This document shows, piece by piece, positions 24,475 to 36,672 of a DNA stretch of 64,000 nt. Source of the DNA: Rhopalosiphum padi (taxonomy: Eukaryota > Arthropoda > Insecta > Hemiptera > Aphididae); the NCBI RefSeq assembly GCF_020882245.1, contig NC_083599.1, forward strand, positions 75,375,745-75,439,744. The letters run 5' to 3'. The translations under genes were made by a program, and so were the position numbers. Under the pieces are notes generated by a model. It did no database searches. It was not told where the DNA came from and worked only from the letters and a program-made list of their open reading frames with translations. Each line of letters opens with the position of its first letter. Within the stretch, counting starts at the first letter, position 1.

Positions 24475-27247
24475 ATGGACGTGGTTGAAGTAAGTGTTGC
24501 AGCAGCATTGTGCGCCTTTGCATATTATAATTTTGCTAATATTTATGATAAAAAAATAATTAAAAAGCCTTGGAAAAAAAGGAGATGGTGGATGACTAAA
24601 ATACACCGAAACAGAACAAAGTAAGTACAAGTTGATAATTTTTGACATGTACTATGTACAGCATTATGTTATATACATATTGACATTTACGGCTGTTTTT
24701 CAGAGCAACTATGGATCATGTATTTACGGAGTTGCTTTTTGAGCCATCAGGTGAATTTGAAAATTTTATACGAATGTCCTCATCAGACTTTGAATATATA
24801 TTAAAAAATATATCACCTATAATATCTAAAAACGACACTCAATTCAGGGAAGCTATACCTGCCAAAACAAGACTTGCTATCACTCTAAGATTCTTAGCTA
24901 CTGGGGATAGCTATAAAAGCTTGCATTTTTTATTCAAAGTGTCTAGTCAACTAATTTCACAGATCGTACCTGAAGTATGTAATGCAATTAATGACTTCCT
25001 GAAAGATGAAATAAAGGTAAATTTGTTTAAGTACTAATAATAAAGAAATTAAATTAAACTAGTCAATAATATATAACAAGAACATTATTTATTTAATAGT
25101 ATAAACGTTTTAAGGAAAAAAACTTTAAAAAAATCATTTAAAATAAAAAATAATCATAACTTTCATACACCTTATTAAAAAACAAAACAACTTTTTTGTA
25201 TATAAAATTAAAAAAATAAAATAACTATCTTTTAAAAAACAAAATAACATCTTATTAAAAAATAAAAATACTGTTTTGTATATAAAATTAAAAAAAAACA
25301 AAATAATATATTATTAAAAACAAAAAACTTTTTGTATATTTAATTAAAAAAAGCAAAATAACTTGTATCTTTTAAAAAAAAACAACTTTAATATCTTATT
25401 AAAAAACTAAACAACTTTAGTTCAATATTCCTCATTTTCATGAGCAATGTAAAATGCTTGACTTTTTATGTTTGAGTTAGTCATAGTTGGTTGATTTATA
25501 TCAGTTACATGAATAGGGATAGACAGTTGTTCTGAATAGAGTTGATTTGTATACTGTGGATTGGAATATGTTCTATGCTGTATTCCTGCAGATGAAGAAG
25601 GATTGGAATTAGAGTACTCATCACTTTGCGGATAACTTGAAGTTATAATTTCAGGTTCAGAATAAGATGCAAGTGAAGATGGTGGTCGGCTTTGAATATT
25701 TGTTCCATGTATTGGTGTTGTGGAGCGTGAAGATGGTGGTCGGCTTTGAATATTTGTTCCATGTATTGGTGTTGTGGAGCGTGAAGGTGGTGGTCGGCTA
25801 TTTGTTCCAAGTATTGATGTTGTGGAGCGTGAAGTTGATGGTTGATTGTTTAAACGGCGTAAGCAATTAATATATAGTCCATCAACTTCATACATAAATA
25901 CTTCACGTTCGTTTTCTGGTAGCCTGCGTATTTTTGTTGCTAGTATCTTCGTATAGTAATCATATTCGTCCTCTTCTTTTCTATTTTTGATACAATTTTC
26001 CAATGTACTAAATGCTCGTTTCATCTGTTTTCCAGCTTCATCTAACTCGAGAGTAGTACCTCGTCGTCGAGGTTTAGACGGGGTTTGGTTTTCTCTTATG
26101 GTTTGGTTGTCTATTAACGTTTCATAATTGAGGGTGTTTGATAAGGTTGTTTCGTTACTATCATTATTTTCATCTTCTTCTGTCTCATGGTTAATTCCTG
26201 AATTACTCTCCTATAATTAAAATTAAAATAAATTCACCATTCCTGAAAAAATGTCTTTGGAAAGAACAAGTTTTGCTTAGAAACACCTCAATTTATTGAC
26301 GTAACTTTTTGACTACGACAAAAAATAATTTATCGACATTAAAAAAAACAGAATATTTTAAAAGCCAATAAATAACTTAAACGTTTGTGAAATATTTTTA
26401 ACCGTGAAACTCAGTTAAATTTGGTTTTCAGTTGCCGTCTTCTCCTGAAGAGTGGTTAGCGGTAGAAAATGGATTTAGAACAAAATTTCCCCATTGTATT
26501 GGAGCGATAGATGGGAAGCATATCGTTATACAAAGCCCAGCCCATTCTGGATCGGACCACTACAATTACAAAAACTCCTTCAGTATTGTTTTGATGGCAT
26601 TGGTCAGTAGTGACTATCGTTTCATGTACGCAGACATTGGAAGTCAAGGGCGAATTAGTGATGGTGGTGTATTTAGAAATTCATCGTTGTGGCAAAAAAT
26701 GAGTTTAAATAGACTTAATTTACCAATGCCATCACCCCTTCCTGGTTCAAATAAAGACACTCCATACGTTTTTTTAGGGGATGGAGCATTTGCTCTTGAT
26801 ACGAACCTAATGAAACCATATCCTGGAAATCATACATCCGAATCACCACAACGTATTTTCAACCAAAAATTATCAGGCACCCGAGTTGTAGTAGAAAATG
26901 TATTTGGAATATTAGCAGCAAGATACAGGATTTTTAAAAAACCAATTTCACTAGCTCCAGAAAAAGTATCAATTATTACCATGACATGTATACTGTTGCA
27001 TAATTTTTTGAGAAGGAGCGAAACTTCAGCATCAATATATACTCCACCGGGAACGATAGATTCATACGATAATTTCGGTTCTATAACTCAACCAGGTTCA
27101 TGGAGGAATGAATTTGTGGGAAATTGTGCATTAAGGCCTTTAAATCAAATACCTCGAATATCATCAATAAACGCAAACCAAATAAGAGAAGAATTCACAT
27201 CATATTTTTTCAATAATAGGCAGTACCATGATCAGTCAACAGAGTAG
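24475..27247 (+). CDS. Harbinger (HARBI1-like) DDE transposase, three exons
   Basis: Exons 24475-24620, 24704-25016 and 26432-27247 join in frame (gtaagt/ttttcag, then gtaaat/ggttttcag) to give 424 aa. The N-terminus has the family WWM...RNRTK region and a helical domain (LRFLATGDSYKSL). Exon 3 is DDE_Tnp_4: GAIDGKHIVI (first Asp), FLGDGAFAL (second Asp), and VVVENVFGILAARYRIF (Glu). The C-terminus is LLHNFLRR followed by a variable tail. No stop or shift is seen, so it could be active with the partner MADF protein. Intron 2 is unusually long (1.4 kb) and contains, on the other strand, the second exon of the MADF gene. Confidence 0.9.
25080..25420. repeat. Degenerate A+T-rich tandem repeat downstream of the MADF gene
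   Basis: A block of roughly 60-70 bp built from CTTATTAAAAAACAAAA and TTTTGTATATAAAATTAAAAA words repeats about five times with many changes. It lies within Harbinger intron 2 and past the MADF stop codon, so it may hold the MADF 3' end signals. No gene in it. Confidence 0.55.
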
Positions 27248-30200
27248 GCAGTAACTTCAAAATAATTTCAACTAATTTAATATTAAAATACTTATTTGTA
27301 AATTATCAAACATTTATAATAAAAAAAAAAAATTTAGGAACTAAACTAATTTGTATTTTAAATAAAAAAATTAATTAAAAAAATTATTTTTATCTCTTTT
27401 TGAAGTCATCAAGTTTAATTTTGTTTATACATACTATTGTTTTATCAACTATTGTCAATTTGTTAATTTCTTGACAAATAAAGGTTTTTTTTTACATTTA
27501 TATAAATAATATATTGTTTTTCTGTTAGGTGTTATGTATTAATTTTTTTTTTTTATTCAAAGATGATTTGATTTTGCTTTTGGAAACTATTATTTTTAAT
27601 TTACTAAGTAATAATTCGCTACTGTCACTGCAATACCACGTAAATAACATTTCACAAATTGTTCAGGAGAGACATAAAACTAATTAATTTGTGTGCAAGA
27701 AATAATTTTACAATTTTTTTTTTCTTATATTGATATTAGGAGCTTAGTATAGTTTAAAAACAATGAAAATTATATTTTGTAATATCATTTAATTTAATTA
27801 ATAGTACTTACGTGGTTTTTCAGCAATATAATGAAGATACGAGGTATTGAAGGATTTAGATACGTGTTGTTTAAATACAAATGTTGTAGATACGTGTAAT
27901 TTATATTTATTTAATTTTATATAATACCTTATTTAATAATATTATTATAATATTAATTAATACGTCTTTAAAATATATCAAAACTGTATTAAAGCAAGCA
28001 CGTACTCAGGATCAATTTTTTTTTTGGAAGGGGGGTGAACCCCTAAAATCCCCCTGGATACCGGCTTGTATTATAGTATCAAATAATAACCAGCTATAAA
28101 TACATTTTAAATTTTGAAATAAATGAACCTGTTTTATTTTACAAATCAATAAAAAACATAAACAATAAAATATATTAATTAAAATCAAAAACTTGAACTA
28201 GGTGTGTAGTATAAATAATAATAATATAAAATATACAACAGTTAACTAAAATAAAAATATCTTGTTAAAACATAATAATTATAAAAAAAAAAAACATAAT
28301 ATCTGATTTTTACCACATTATAAATTGTTATAATTCCTTATTTAATATTATCTTAATTAATACTGAACACCAATAAAACTGCATTATAGTATAAATAATA
28401 ATATACAAAATATAACAATTCACTAAAATAAAATAATAAAAAATCTTGTTAAAACATAATAATAATAATTATAACAAAAAAAAAAAACATAATAACTAAA
28501 TTTTATCACATTTTCTTTCTTTATAAGTCTTTAAGTGAGGTATATTGTCATAATAATCATGGACATCAGTTGGTAGAACAGTTTTTAATTTTTGGAGATC
28601 AATCCACTTGGACAGAGTAATAGGAATTCTGCTATTATACAAACAAGGTGTGTTGATGGACAGATCTATAGTTTTTTTTGTTCGATGGTACTGGGGTAAT
28701 TCTGTATATTCATGTTCAAAATTTATTTTGTAATATATTTTTTTGGTTGTGGGATCATATTTAAGAGCTCTTATATTTCGAACTTCAGGGTCACCCTTTG
28801 ATCGCCCAGGTCGGATAGACTTATAATAATTCAATTTTTTGTAGTCATAGAAATCTGAATAGTTAACAGAGTGGGATTCATAAGGTGATGGATTTTTCCT
28901 TGCTAGTTTTGTTAGTTTCATGTAGTCAGATGGCAAATAGATTTCTTTGTTTTTTATTGTACGTTCGATTGAACTATGTACACTGTCGCATGGCATTTGT
29001 GTATGTCCTTTGACAAGGAACTTTTGTTCTATAATAACATTATTTTCTATAGAAAATTTAAGTAACGCATTGGACAATACCGTGTTGCGGTTTTGATACC
29101 CACAACCGTCCGAGTATATAATAATGTCTTTTTTTTTATTTTGAGTCTCATCTATGCATTGTTGTTTAATATGATTCAATATAATTGATGTAAATACCGA
29201 TGCTTCGAGTTCCCCTTGACTTTCATCCCACCAATAATTAGAACAAGGGTGGTTAGGTTCTAAATTATAAACTGTAAAATTGTGTACTTTAAGTTTCATG
29301 CTGTAATACAATGCACTAGCATTCAGTGCAGGGCATAGTTTCACAGCTTGTAAATCCATTGTCAATACTATTTTTTTGAAAGCAACTGCATCAAGCGTAT
29401 CAACTTTAAGCTCTTCTCGGGCTTGATTTTTTTGAGCAATATGTAGCTCATAGTTTTCTTCATTTACTTGTTTGACTTTATAACTTGAGCAGGTATCGCA
29501 TAAATCTTTTCTAGGTTGGTATATGGAAAATTTTTTTTGTGTCATAAATCTGGAGAAAAAACTTCTACTTAATGGTTTCATATTCTCTTCTTTACATTTC
29601 AATAAATATACATCATAAACTTCTTGTTTGCTATTAAACGGACCCTCAAGGTATAGTCTTTCAGACCTCTTTCGACAATAATGACTGGGCATTTTCGGTA
29701 AAGACCCAAACCAAGATATGAGATGATTATGTCGTACAGACACTGATACTCGTGGTATAGGTTCTTCAATTTCCTCTTCATTATCAAATTCCAAATTTAG
29801 ATTGTTTTGTAAATTATTTTTCTTTATATTCTTTGTTGATTGAGGTAATCCATTAATTGAAGAGTTTATCCAATTCCTCACCATCCATTCATTCAAACAG
29901 AGCGTATTCAAAAACATTTTTTTACAGACTGGTAATGATATGTCTTCTTTTTTTAAGTGATAAGTGTAGGAATAATCTCTTCGACTTTTTTCATTTTCGG
30001 TCATTATACGTTTTGTTTCTGTCTTGGTAATCATATTTACACAAAAAGTTTTCTTTTCTGCCCAGGATGTACAATTATTCCAAAAATGGTTAAACAGCTC
30101 ACTCCTCTCAGATTTAGAAAAATTGTCGCAGTATCTGTTTTTTGATTTATTGCAAAATGTTGAAGCACATGTTGGTTTCATTTTCCTTTCATCCTTATTT

Positions 30201-32088
30201 ACATCTTGAGATACTTTCTTGCCTTGCCTCTGAAACCCTATGTATGCCTTTCCTAGCAATCTATTTTGTTGCATAACTTCCCTATTCCAATTTTTTTTTT
30301 GTGATATTATACCTCTTTTACGCACTCTTTTGTCAGTGATTGAATCTGAAGTTTCAATTTCAATTTCTTTTGAATAGTCATGATCATAATTAATAAATTC
30401 ATCATTATCAGTTTCAAAATTAGTTATACAGTCAGTCTTGTCATAAATACTGTCATCAACTTGATTTTCAATGGTTGGTGAAGTATTATTAGGAACATTT
30501 AAATTATTTTCATTAGAAATATTACCTGGTACATCAATGGAAGTTACAACTTTTATATCCTCATAAGTTAATTCAATATTATCCTTTAAGCAATCTTCAT
30601 AATTATTAAATTCATCATTATCAGTTTCAAAATTAGTTATACAGTCAGTCTTGTCATAAATACTGTCATCAACTTGATTTTCAGTGGTTGGTGAAGTATT
30701 ATTAGGAACATTTAAATTATTTTCATTATAAATATTATCTGGTTCATTTATAGAAGTTACAACATTCTCATAAATGAATTCAATATCCTTTAAGGAATCT
30801 TTTGTTAAAACTTCATAATATTTTGTTTTTGAAATAGATGAATTGGCTATTAAATTAGTTTCATATTTTGGTTTCCTATTAGAGAAATTGGTAATATTTG
30901 TCTTACTTTTTTTTTTATAATATGTAATGTTGTTCATAGCGTCATCTTTATTATTAGCTTCATTAGCAAGATCCAATAGGTGTTTAATTCTTCTTTTTGA
31001 TGTCATGATGTATAATGCTAAAAAAACATAAATAATAATAATCATACAGTGTACCTAATTATTATAACTATCATCATAAAACTGTAATTTTATTTGAGTA
31101 GATAATAATATAATTGAAACTAACTACTTTCATACAATGTTTTATTGAAATAAATTAACTATAACTTAATATTTATAATTACCTGTATAGTAAGACGTTC
31201 AATATTATAAGGTCTGAACCGTCTTAGACTAGCAGTCTAGCTCCACCAGCGTTTATGTTGAATAATATTATAATATTGTTCATTATGGTAGATACGTGTT
31301 ATCAAAATCAAAATGTAATACGTGGTATCACAAAACCTTTAATTTGAGCGGGAAAAAACAATATAATGGACTCGTGGTACATAATAAAAGTGATAGAGAA
31401 AATTATAATCTATACAGTGATACCAATATGTCATTTTCAAAAAAAATGTTATTTACGTGGTATTGCAGTGACAGTATCGAATTTTTATTTTGTTCACTTA
31501 TGTTTACATAATGTTTAATATTTATAAAATTGTTTATTAACTATTTGTTGACTTTATATAAGTAAAGGATTTTCACATTTATATAAAATATTATATTGTT
31601 TTTCTACTATTATTTATTATGTTTTTTTTTGTTCAAAGACATATATTATATTATAACCTATTTTACTTTTAGTACCTAACTATTTTCATTTCTTTTAATT
31701 AAATAATATTAAGGCGTCCCCTTATTTATTTGTACAGTATACGTACCTGTTCAGTATTAATCGTAGGGTTACAATCGTTGATAGACCCTAAAAAACTATC
31801 GATCTGGTTGAACAAAAACCATATTGGCTGATAAACCTCATTTTGTCCAACTCCTGATCTGATGGAAGCCTTTTTTTTTCTTAAATGTCCCCGAAATGTT
31901 GCCATTATTGAATTTTTCTTATTTTTCAGCTCTTCAATAGGTATATTTAATTCTTTGCTGATTGTGGTCCAGGCATCGTTAGTTTTTGCCTTATCTTTAT
32001 GACCCCGGAGCTTTGGGTCCCATAAAATGGGTTGAGATTGATAATACTCCATAAACTTAACTGACAATTCGTTTGTCCAGTCGTACAT
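25422..32088 (-). CDS. Harbinger accessory protein with N-terminal MADF domain, two exons
   Basis: Exon 1 (31747-32088) starts MYDWTNELSVKFMEYYQSQP and encodes a complete MADF domain (LWDP, AWTTISKEL, IMATFRGHLRK, IWFLFNQIDSFL). After the gtacgt donor a 5,536-bp intron leads to exon 2 (25422-26210, acceptor aattatag), in phase. The total is 376 aa. Exon 2 has an acidic stretch, then a BESS-like helical part (about residues 175-230), then a Ser/Thr/Pro-rich tail with a tandem SRSTTPIHGTNIQSRPPS repeat. Family role: binds element ends and recruits the transposase to the nucleus. An upstream in-frame ATG at 32115 is possible. The intron contains transposase exon 3 and the whole Sola-like element. 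Confidence 0.85.
25667..25850. repeat. In-frame minisatellite inside MADF exon 2
   Basis: Two copies of a roughly 60-bp unit containing TTGTTCCATGTATTGGTGTT, plus a diverged third, encode the tandem motif SRSTTPIHGTNIQSRPPS in the low-complexity tail of the MADF protein. Copies keep the reading frame. Confidence 0.75.
28195..28500. repeat. Direct duplication at the 3' side of the Sola-like gene
   Basis: A block running from AGTATAAATAATAATATA through ATCTTGTTAAAACATAATAA and an A-run to AACATAATA occurs twice, near 28,208 and 28,388. The second copy runs up to the transposase stop codon. Divergence is modest. It is a local duplication of the gene's 3' flank. A G/C-rich scrap at about 27,990-28,070 (GGAAGGGGGGTGAACCCC) just before it looks foreign but is too short to classify. 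Confidence 0.55.
28496..31006 (-). CDS. Sola-like DDE transposase (copy 1), apparently intact
   Basis: A single open frame. I choose the ATG at 31006 (MTSKRRIKHLLDLANEA) over the upstream 31045 ATG because the relative at 46,038-48,473 also starts MTS. The product is 836 aa. The N-terminal ~220 residues are acidic and contain a duplicated ~60-residue segment (NENNLNVPNNTSP occurs twice). Then come a basic region, a motif PSHYCRKRS, a CDTC zinc-type pair, and an RNase-H-like core with TMDLQAV, IYSDGCGYQNRN and KGHTQMPCDSVHSSIER. These acidic motifs are the probable catalytic residues. About 35% identity by eye with copy 2 in the core, with very different N-termini. Confidence 0.8.
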   Translation of the reverse strand: MTSKRRIKHLLDLANEANNKDDAMNNITYYKKKSKTNITNFSNRKPKYETNLIANSSISKTKYYEVLTKDSLKDIEFIYENVVTSINEPDNIYNENNLNVPNNTSPTTENQVDDSIYDKTDCITNFETDNDEFNNYEDCLKDNIELTYEDIKVVTSIDVPGNISNENNLNVPNNTSPTIENQVDDSIYDKTDCITNFETDNDEFINYDHDYSKEIEIETSDSITDKRVRKRGIISQKKNWNREVMQQNRLLGKAYIGFQRQGKKVSQDVNKDERKMKPTCASTFCNKSKNRYCDNFSKSERSELFNHFWNNCTSWAEKKTFCVNMITKTETKRIMTENEKSRRDYSYTYHLKKEDISLPVCKKMFLNTLCLNEWMVRNWINSSINGLPQSTKNIKKNNLQNNLNLEFDNEEEIEEPIPRVSVSVRHNHLISWFGSLPKMPSHYCRKRSERLYLEGPFNSKQEVYDVYLLKCKEENMKPLSRSFFSRFMTQKKFSIYQPRKDLCDTCSSYKVKQVNEENYELHIAQKNQAREELKVDTLDAVAFKKIVLTMDLQAVKLCPALNASALYYSMKLKVHNFTVYNLEPNHPCSNYWWDESQGELEASVFTSIILNHIKQQCIDETQNKKKDIIIYSDGCGYQNRNTVLSNALLKFSIENNVIIEQKFLVKGHTQMPCDSVHSSIERTIKNKEIYLPSDYMKLTKLARKNPSPYESHSVNYSDFYDYKKLNYYKSIRPGRSKGDPEVRNIRALKYDPTTKKIYYKINFEHEYTELPQYHRTKKTIDLSINTPCLYNSRIPITLSKWIDLQKLKTVLPTDVHDYYDNIPHLKTYKERKCDKI

Positions 32089-35000
32089 TTTTAAAATATA
32101 ATATATAATATTCAAAAAAGTTATTAATTAGCTACACTGATGACAAGCGAGACTATACAAGAGTGTAGTTGATAAGCCTCGCCTCGTGGCACGTGTCCTT
32201 TGACTCGTGACAAAAATACCGACACCGAACGGAGCGCGCACGAGACGAGGCGAGACGAGACGACACGAGTGAAGCGACTACACTCTCGTGCTCGTGTTGC
32301 CTCGCGTCGCCTCGGCGAGAGTGTAGAGCTAGCATAACAGTTTAAATATTTTTACTATCATAATCATTTTTTTCCAGTGTGACTGTTGTATTTTAAAAAA
32401 TGTTTAAGTGTATTAATTGTTCGTCTACGTTTTCACGTAAATACTCTTTAAATAGACATATGAAAAAACATGAAGGTATTATTTTCAACTGCGAAAAGTG
32501 TTCGGCTACCTTTACCTATAAAACGCACTTGTCGCGTCATATGAAACAAATTCACGGTATTTATTAAGCCAATTTTTTAATAACTCTCTTATAATAATAT
32601 TTTAATAATTTTTATTTTATTTTTTCTATAACTATTTTCAATATTTTATAAGGTGTTTGCACACAACCGATGAGAAATAATCACTCTGCCCACCCCGAAG
32701 TTGGAAAAGAACAAACCGACGATTTTTGGTTCAACGATGGAAATGAAGATTTGTTCGTTGAAGCCGACGATGATTTAAACCCCCCAATTAGCTGTGTTAT
32801 TTTTAGTTTGTTCATTAATTTTATTTTTTCTAGAAGATAACGTTGCCCCATCAAACCCTAACGAATATATACAGATTGCAGATCGAATTTTTGTCCCGAA
32901 TGAACAAGCAGGCCCCTCAAATCAAGGTAAACATTTTTAAATATTATAATAATCCAATTATTTATTTATTTTTTTAATTAGGTGTTAAAAATAGGCCTGA
33001 AAATCAGGAAGCCGGTAACAAACCGAAAAAAATCAAGTTATCGGCCAACTCGAACGATTTGTGGGGCGATGGTGAAAATGATCAGATGGTAAATGTCTTG
33101 GATGCGATATTATTTTGAAAAAAACTTTCTGTAGGTTTAAAAAAAAAAAAAAGTAGAATGACCAACATAGTATCGAAGGGGTTTACAAAAATCCAATCAA
33201 TGTTCGGTGGAATAGCAGAGTGTTATTTTAAAAAAAAACATTGAACATATTCTATCATATCGTGCCTTTTTAAACTCGTCGAAAAAAGAATTGGTTGAAA
33301 TACTGTCAGAGTGTGTTAAAAAACATCCGATAAAATTCCATTTAAAATTAGAAGCAACTTATCATAAACCTCTCGTAGAATATTCACATGAAAATAGAGC
33401 ATTTAAGACGTCGGCGCGAGAGGTTTTTTTCATCGGTACATCGGTACATTAATCGAAGAAAGTTTCGATCGACTTCTTTTTGAGGAAGAAAGTTACTCAG
33501 GTAAAGGATCGGGATTTTCTTTGTCATGTATCGATGGGTTACTTCTATGGGTGTGTGAATACTCCCCTTTAGGGTAAGATATAAAAAAAAATAATAATAA
33601 TAATAATAGTAAATTAAATAAAATTCTGAAAAAAAAATTTTTTTTTTTTGATCGCCATAGTTTGAAATAATCTTCATCATACACTTCGTTGCCGCCATTT
33701 ATTTTGAACAAGCGAGCTGTTATTAACCCTATTAATAATGATCGTTTATCGTTCAAGTGGGAAATATTGGCAAAGCACGTTTCAACGGGTACTTCGAAAT
33801 ATGTTGAGGAAAATTTTTTATCCGAAGAATATCGTTATAATTTTTCGGGGTTAGATTTTCCAACCCCGTTAAGAAATGTTAAGACTTTCGAAAAAAATAA
33901 CCCCGGCGTTTCGGTGAATGTTTACGGGTTGATAAAGGTTGTGAAAGAACATTTGAAATACCCCGTAGATAAAGTGATACCGTTGAAAGTGAGTGATGAA
34001 GAAAAATCTGTCCACTTTGATTTATTATTGATGACCGATAATGAAAATTTGCATTATTGTTTCATCTCTAATTTTTCAAGACTTGTGAGCGCCCAGCGGA
34101 CAGCCCATGCCCATAGAGTTTTGTGCTGCAAAGGTGTTTCACAGGTTTCAATTTGATTTCCCGAAAAACGAATTAAGTGGACAGGAAGCGCTCAATCAAC
34201 ACAAATTGATTTGTGGCCCACACAAACCAAATTTACCGGAAATGCCCTAAAAAAACACTATGTTGGGGTTTGAAGGGTGGCGTAATACACAACGTCATCC
34301 GTTTGTGTTTTACGCCGATTTCGAAGCTATACTACCAAAGTGTCATGAAAAGAAGCGTGAAAACACTTATGCGATTCATTCGCATAAGCCAATGAGTTAT
34401 GGGATTTTGGTAGTAACTTCGAAAGACGTTCCGGTGGAGCTGCTAGAGCGCTTCGATATTCCTCAGTCGCCAATAATCTATCGTGGGTATGAATCAGATT
34501 CGTCAGTCTCCAAATATTTTATTCAAACGTTGGTTAAAATTTCTTTGAATATTGCAAAGCTTATGAAGGCCAATGTTCCGATCAAAATGACCGAGGGTGA
34601 TCGACGAGTGCACGACGGTGCCACCCATTGCAATCTGTGTAGTACAGTGTTTACGGTACGAAACCATAAGACTGCTGACCACTGTCATTTGACAGGTAAA
34701 TATCGTCAAACACTGTGCAATACATGTTATTTAAAGCTGCAGATGCCTAGTTTTGTCCCATGCTTTTTTCATAACTTGACAAGTTATGATTCACATTTCA
34801 TCGTGAAAGAGCTGGGATATGATACGAATACGATCACTGTGATAACTAATAGTGAAGAAAAATTTATTTCATTTTCTAAATATATAACGAACGTCTTTAC
34901 TATTAGATTCATCGATTCTATTCGTTTTATGGCATCGAGTCTAGCGATCTTAGCTGAAAATTTGGTTACGCCTGATTTAGCTAAATTCCGCGAAACTTCG

Positions 35001-36672
35001 AAACATTATGACGTTTCGGCAATGCAGCTAGTTACTCGTAAGGGGGTATACCCTTACGAATATTCAGATTGTTGGGGTAAGCTGAATGGCACCCAGCTTC
35101 CGTCGAAAGAGTCATTTTATAATTCATTGACAGAGTCTCCTATAAACGATGATGATTACGCTCACGCTAAAAATGTATGGAATCACTTTAACTGTAAGAC
35201 TTTGGGCGAATATACCTTTTAATTTACGTGCTGTTGCTATCTGATGTTTTTGAAAATTTTCGTGACATTTGTAATTCAACATATAATTTAGATCCTGTAT
35301 ATTATTATACTGCTCCAGAATTTAGTTTTGATTGTATGTTGAAATACACTGGAATGAAATTAGAGCTCTTAAGTGACTATGAAATGTTACTAATGTTTGA
35401 GAAAGGTAAGTTTAAAAGTTTTGATATTGATTTTTATTGTTATAGGCATTCGTGGAGGATTGGTTCAAGCTAGCAAGAGATATGCTAAAGCCAACAATAA
35501 AAAATTGCTTGAATTTGATTCTTCAAAACCTAAATCGTCGATTATATATCAAGATGGTAATATAAATTAAAAATAATATTTTTTTTCTTTAGGTAATAAT
35601 TAAATACGAAATTAGTTAATATATACCCTATATCAGATATTAGTTATATTTTCATAAAAAAAAAATATTTTTTTTTCTGTAGCTAATAATTTGTACGGTT
35701 GGGCTATGAGCCAATATATGCCCTACGGAGGGTTTAAATGGGTTGACCCGTCGTTGGAAGGACTTGATGAGCTTACTGATACTTCGGATATAGGGCGAGT
35801 ATACGAAGTTGATATAGCTTATCCAAAGGATCTCCACGACAAACACAATGATTTGCCGTTTCTTCCAGAAAACTTGATTCCAACAGGTTCTGTCGAATAT
35901 AAATTGATGGCAACGTTGGATCATAAAAAAAAGTAAATAATTCACTATAAAAATTTGAAGCAAGCTATCGCCAACGGGTTGATTGTAGAAAAGGTGAAAT
36001 TTTTTTTAATTATTTATTTTATGTTTCCATGATTGTAATTTTTTATCGGAATTATTTTAGGTTCATAGAGTAATCGAATTTCGACAATCACCTTGGCCTG
36101 CAAAATATATTGAATTAAATACCGAAATGAGGAAACGAGCAACCAACGAATTTGAAAAGGATTTCTATAAGCTTATGAATAATTCCATTTTCGGTAGAAA
36201 TTCATTAGTTAATATATAATTAAATACAATAACTAAATATTATTATAGGTAAAACAATGGAGTCAATGCGTAAGCGAATGAAAATGGAATTATCTTCATG
36301 CCCACGGAGGTTAAAAAAACTTTTTAAGAAGTTGGTTTACAAAGACTGCCATGCATATGGCGATAATTGAATGGCAGTCACATTACATAATAAAATTATT
36401 AATTTTTGTAAACTAATGTATATAGGTATGGGAACAATTTAATATCGATCTCGCTCCATAATCAAATTAATTAATTTATTGTAATGTACATAGGCTTTGC
36501 TGTATTGGAAACTAGGAAGACGCTCATGTACGATTATCATTACAATACCATGAAAAGGCATTTTAATGATATAGAGCTAATGTACACGGACACAGGTGAT
36601 ACTTATTATTAATTTCCCATTTAATTATTTAATTTTTTTTTTTATTTTTTTTTTTATAGACTCTCTAATATA

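Larger units (their letters stand above)
27617..31479 (-). mobile_element. Sola-like DNA transposon in the Harbinger MADF intron
   Basis: The ends are inverted over about 33 bp: left CGCTACTGTCACTGCAATAC; right read inward CGATACTGTCACTGCAATAC; both continue CACGTAAATAACATTT. AATT flanks both sides (27613-27616 and 31480-31483), giving a 4-bp target duplication. ATACGTGT words recur inside both ends. The single 837-codon gene encodes a DDE-type protein related to that of the element at 45,195. A 4-bp duplication with a single large transposase matches what is known of the Sola superfamily; that assignment is inference, the element limits are seen. Confidence 0.85.
24324..32334 (+). mobile_element. 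PIF/Harbinger element (with a Sola-like element nested inside)
   Basis: The element is flanked by TAA (24321-24323 and 32335-32337), the 3-bp duplication of the family. The right end read inward is TGCTAGCTCTACACTCTCGC and the left is TGCTTCCTCTACACTCTCGC. A better match to the right end recurs about 70 bp inside the left end (GCTAGCTCTATACTCTCGCC at 24,390). Both subterminal regions repeat TACACTCTCG and CGAGGC words. It carries the two standard Harbinger genes, a DDE transposase and a MADF-domain DNA-binding protein. 3.87 kb of its 8 kb belongs to the nested Sola-like element. Confidence 0.88.

Noticed and set aside
25667..25870. Repetitive 67-aa plus-strand frame
   Set aside because: It is the antisense shadow of the minisatellite in MADF exon 2.
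27990..28070. GGAAGGGGGGTGAACCCC scrap
   Set aside because: It looks foreign but is too short and has no ends or partner, so it is not called as an element.
24390..32334. Inner GCTAGCTCTATACTCTCGCC at 24,390 as the true left end of the Harbinger
   Set aside because: It matches the right end better, but its flank (GGC) does not match the TAA on the right, whereas the outer end at 24,324 has TAA on both sides. Treated as a subterminal repeat.
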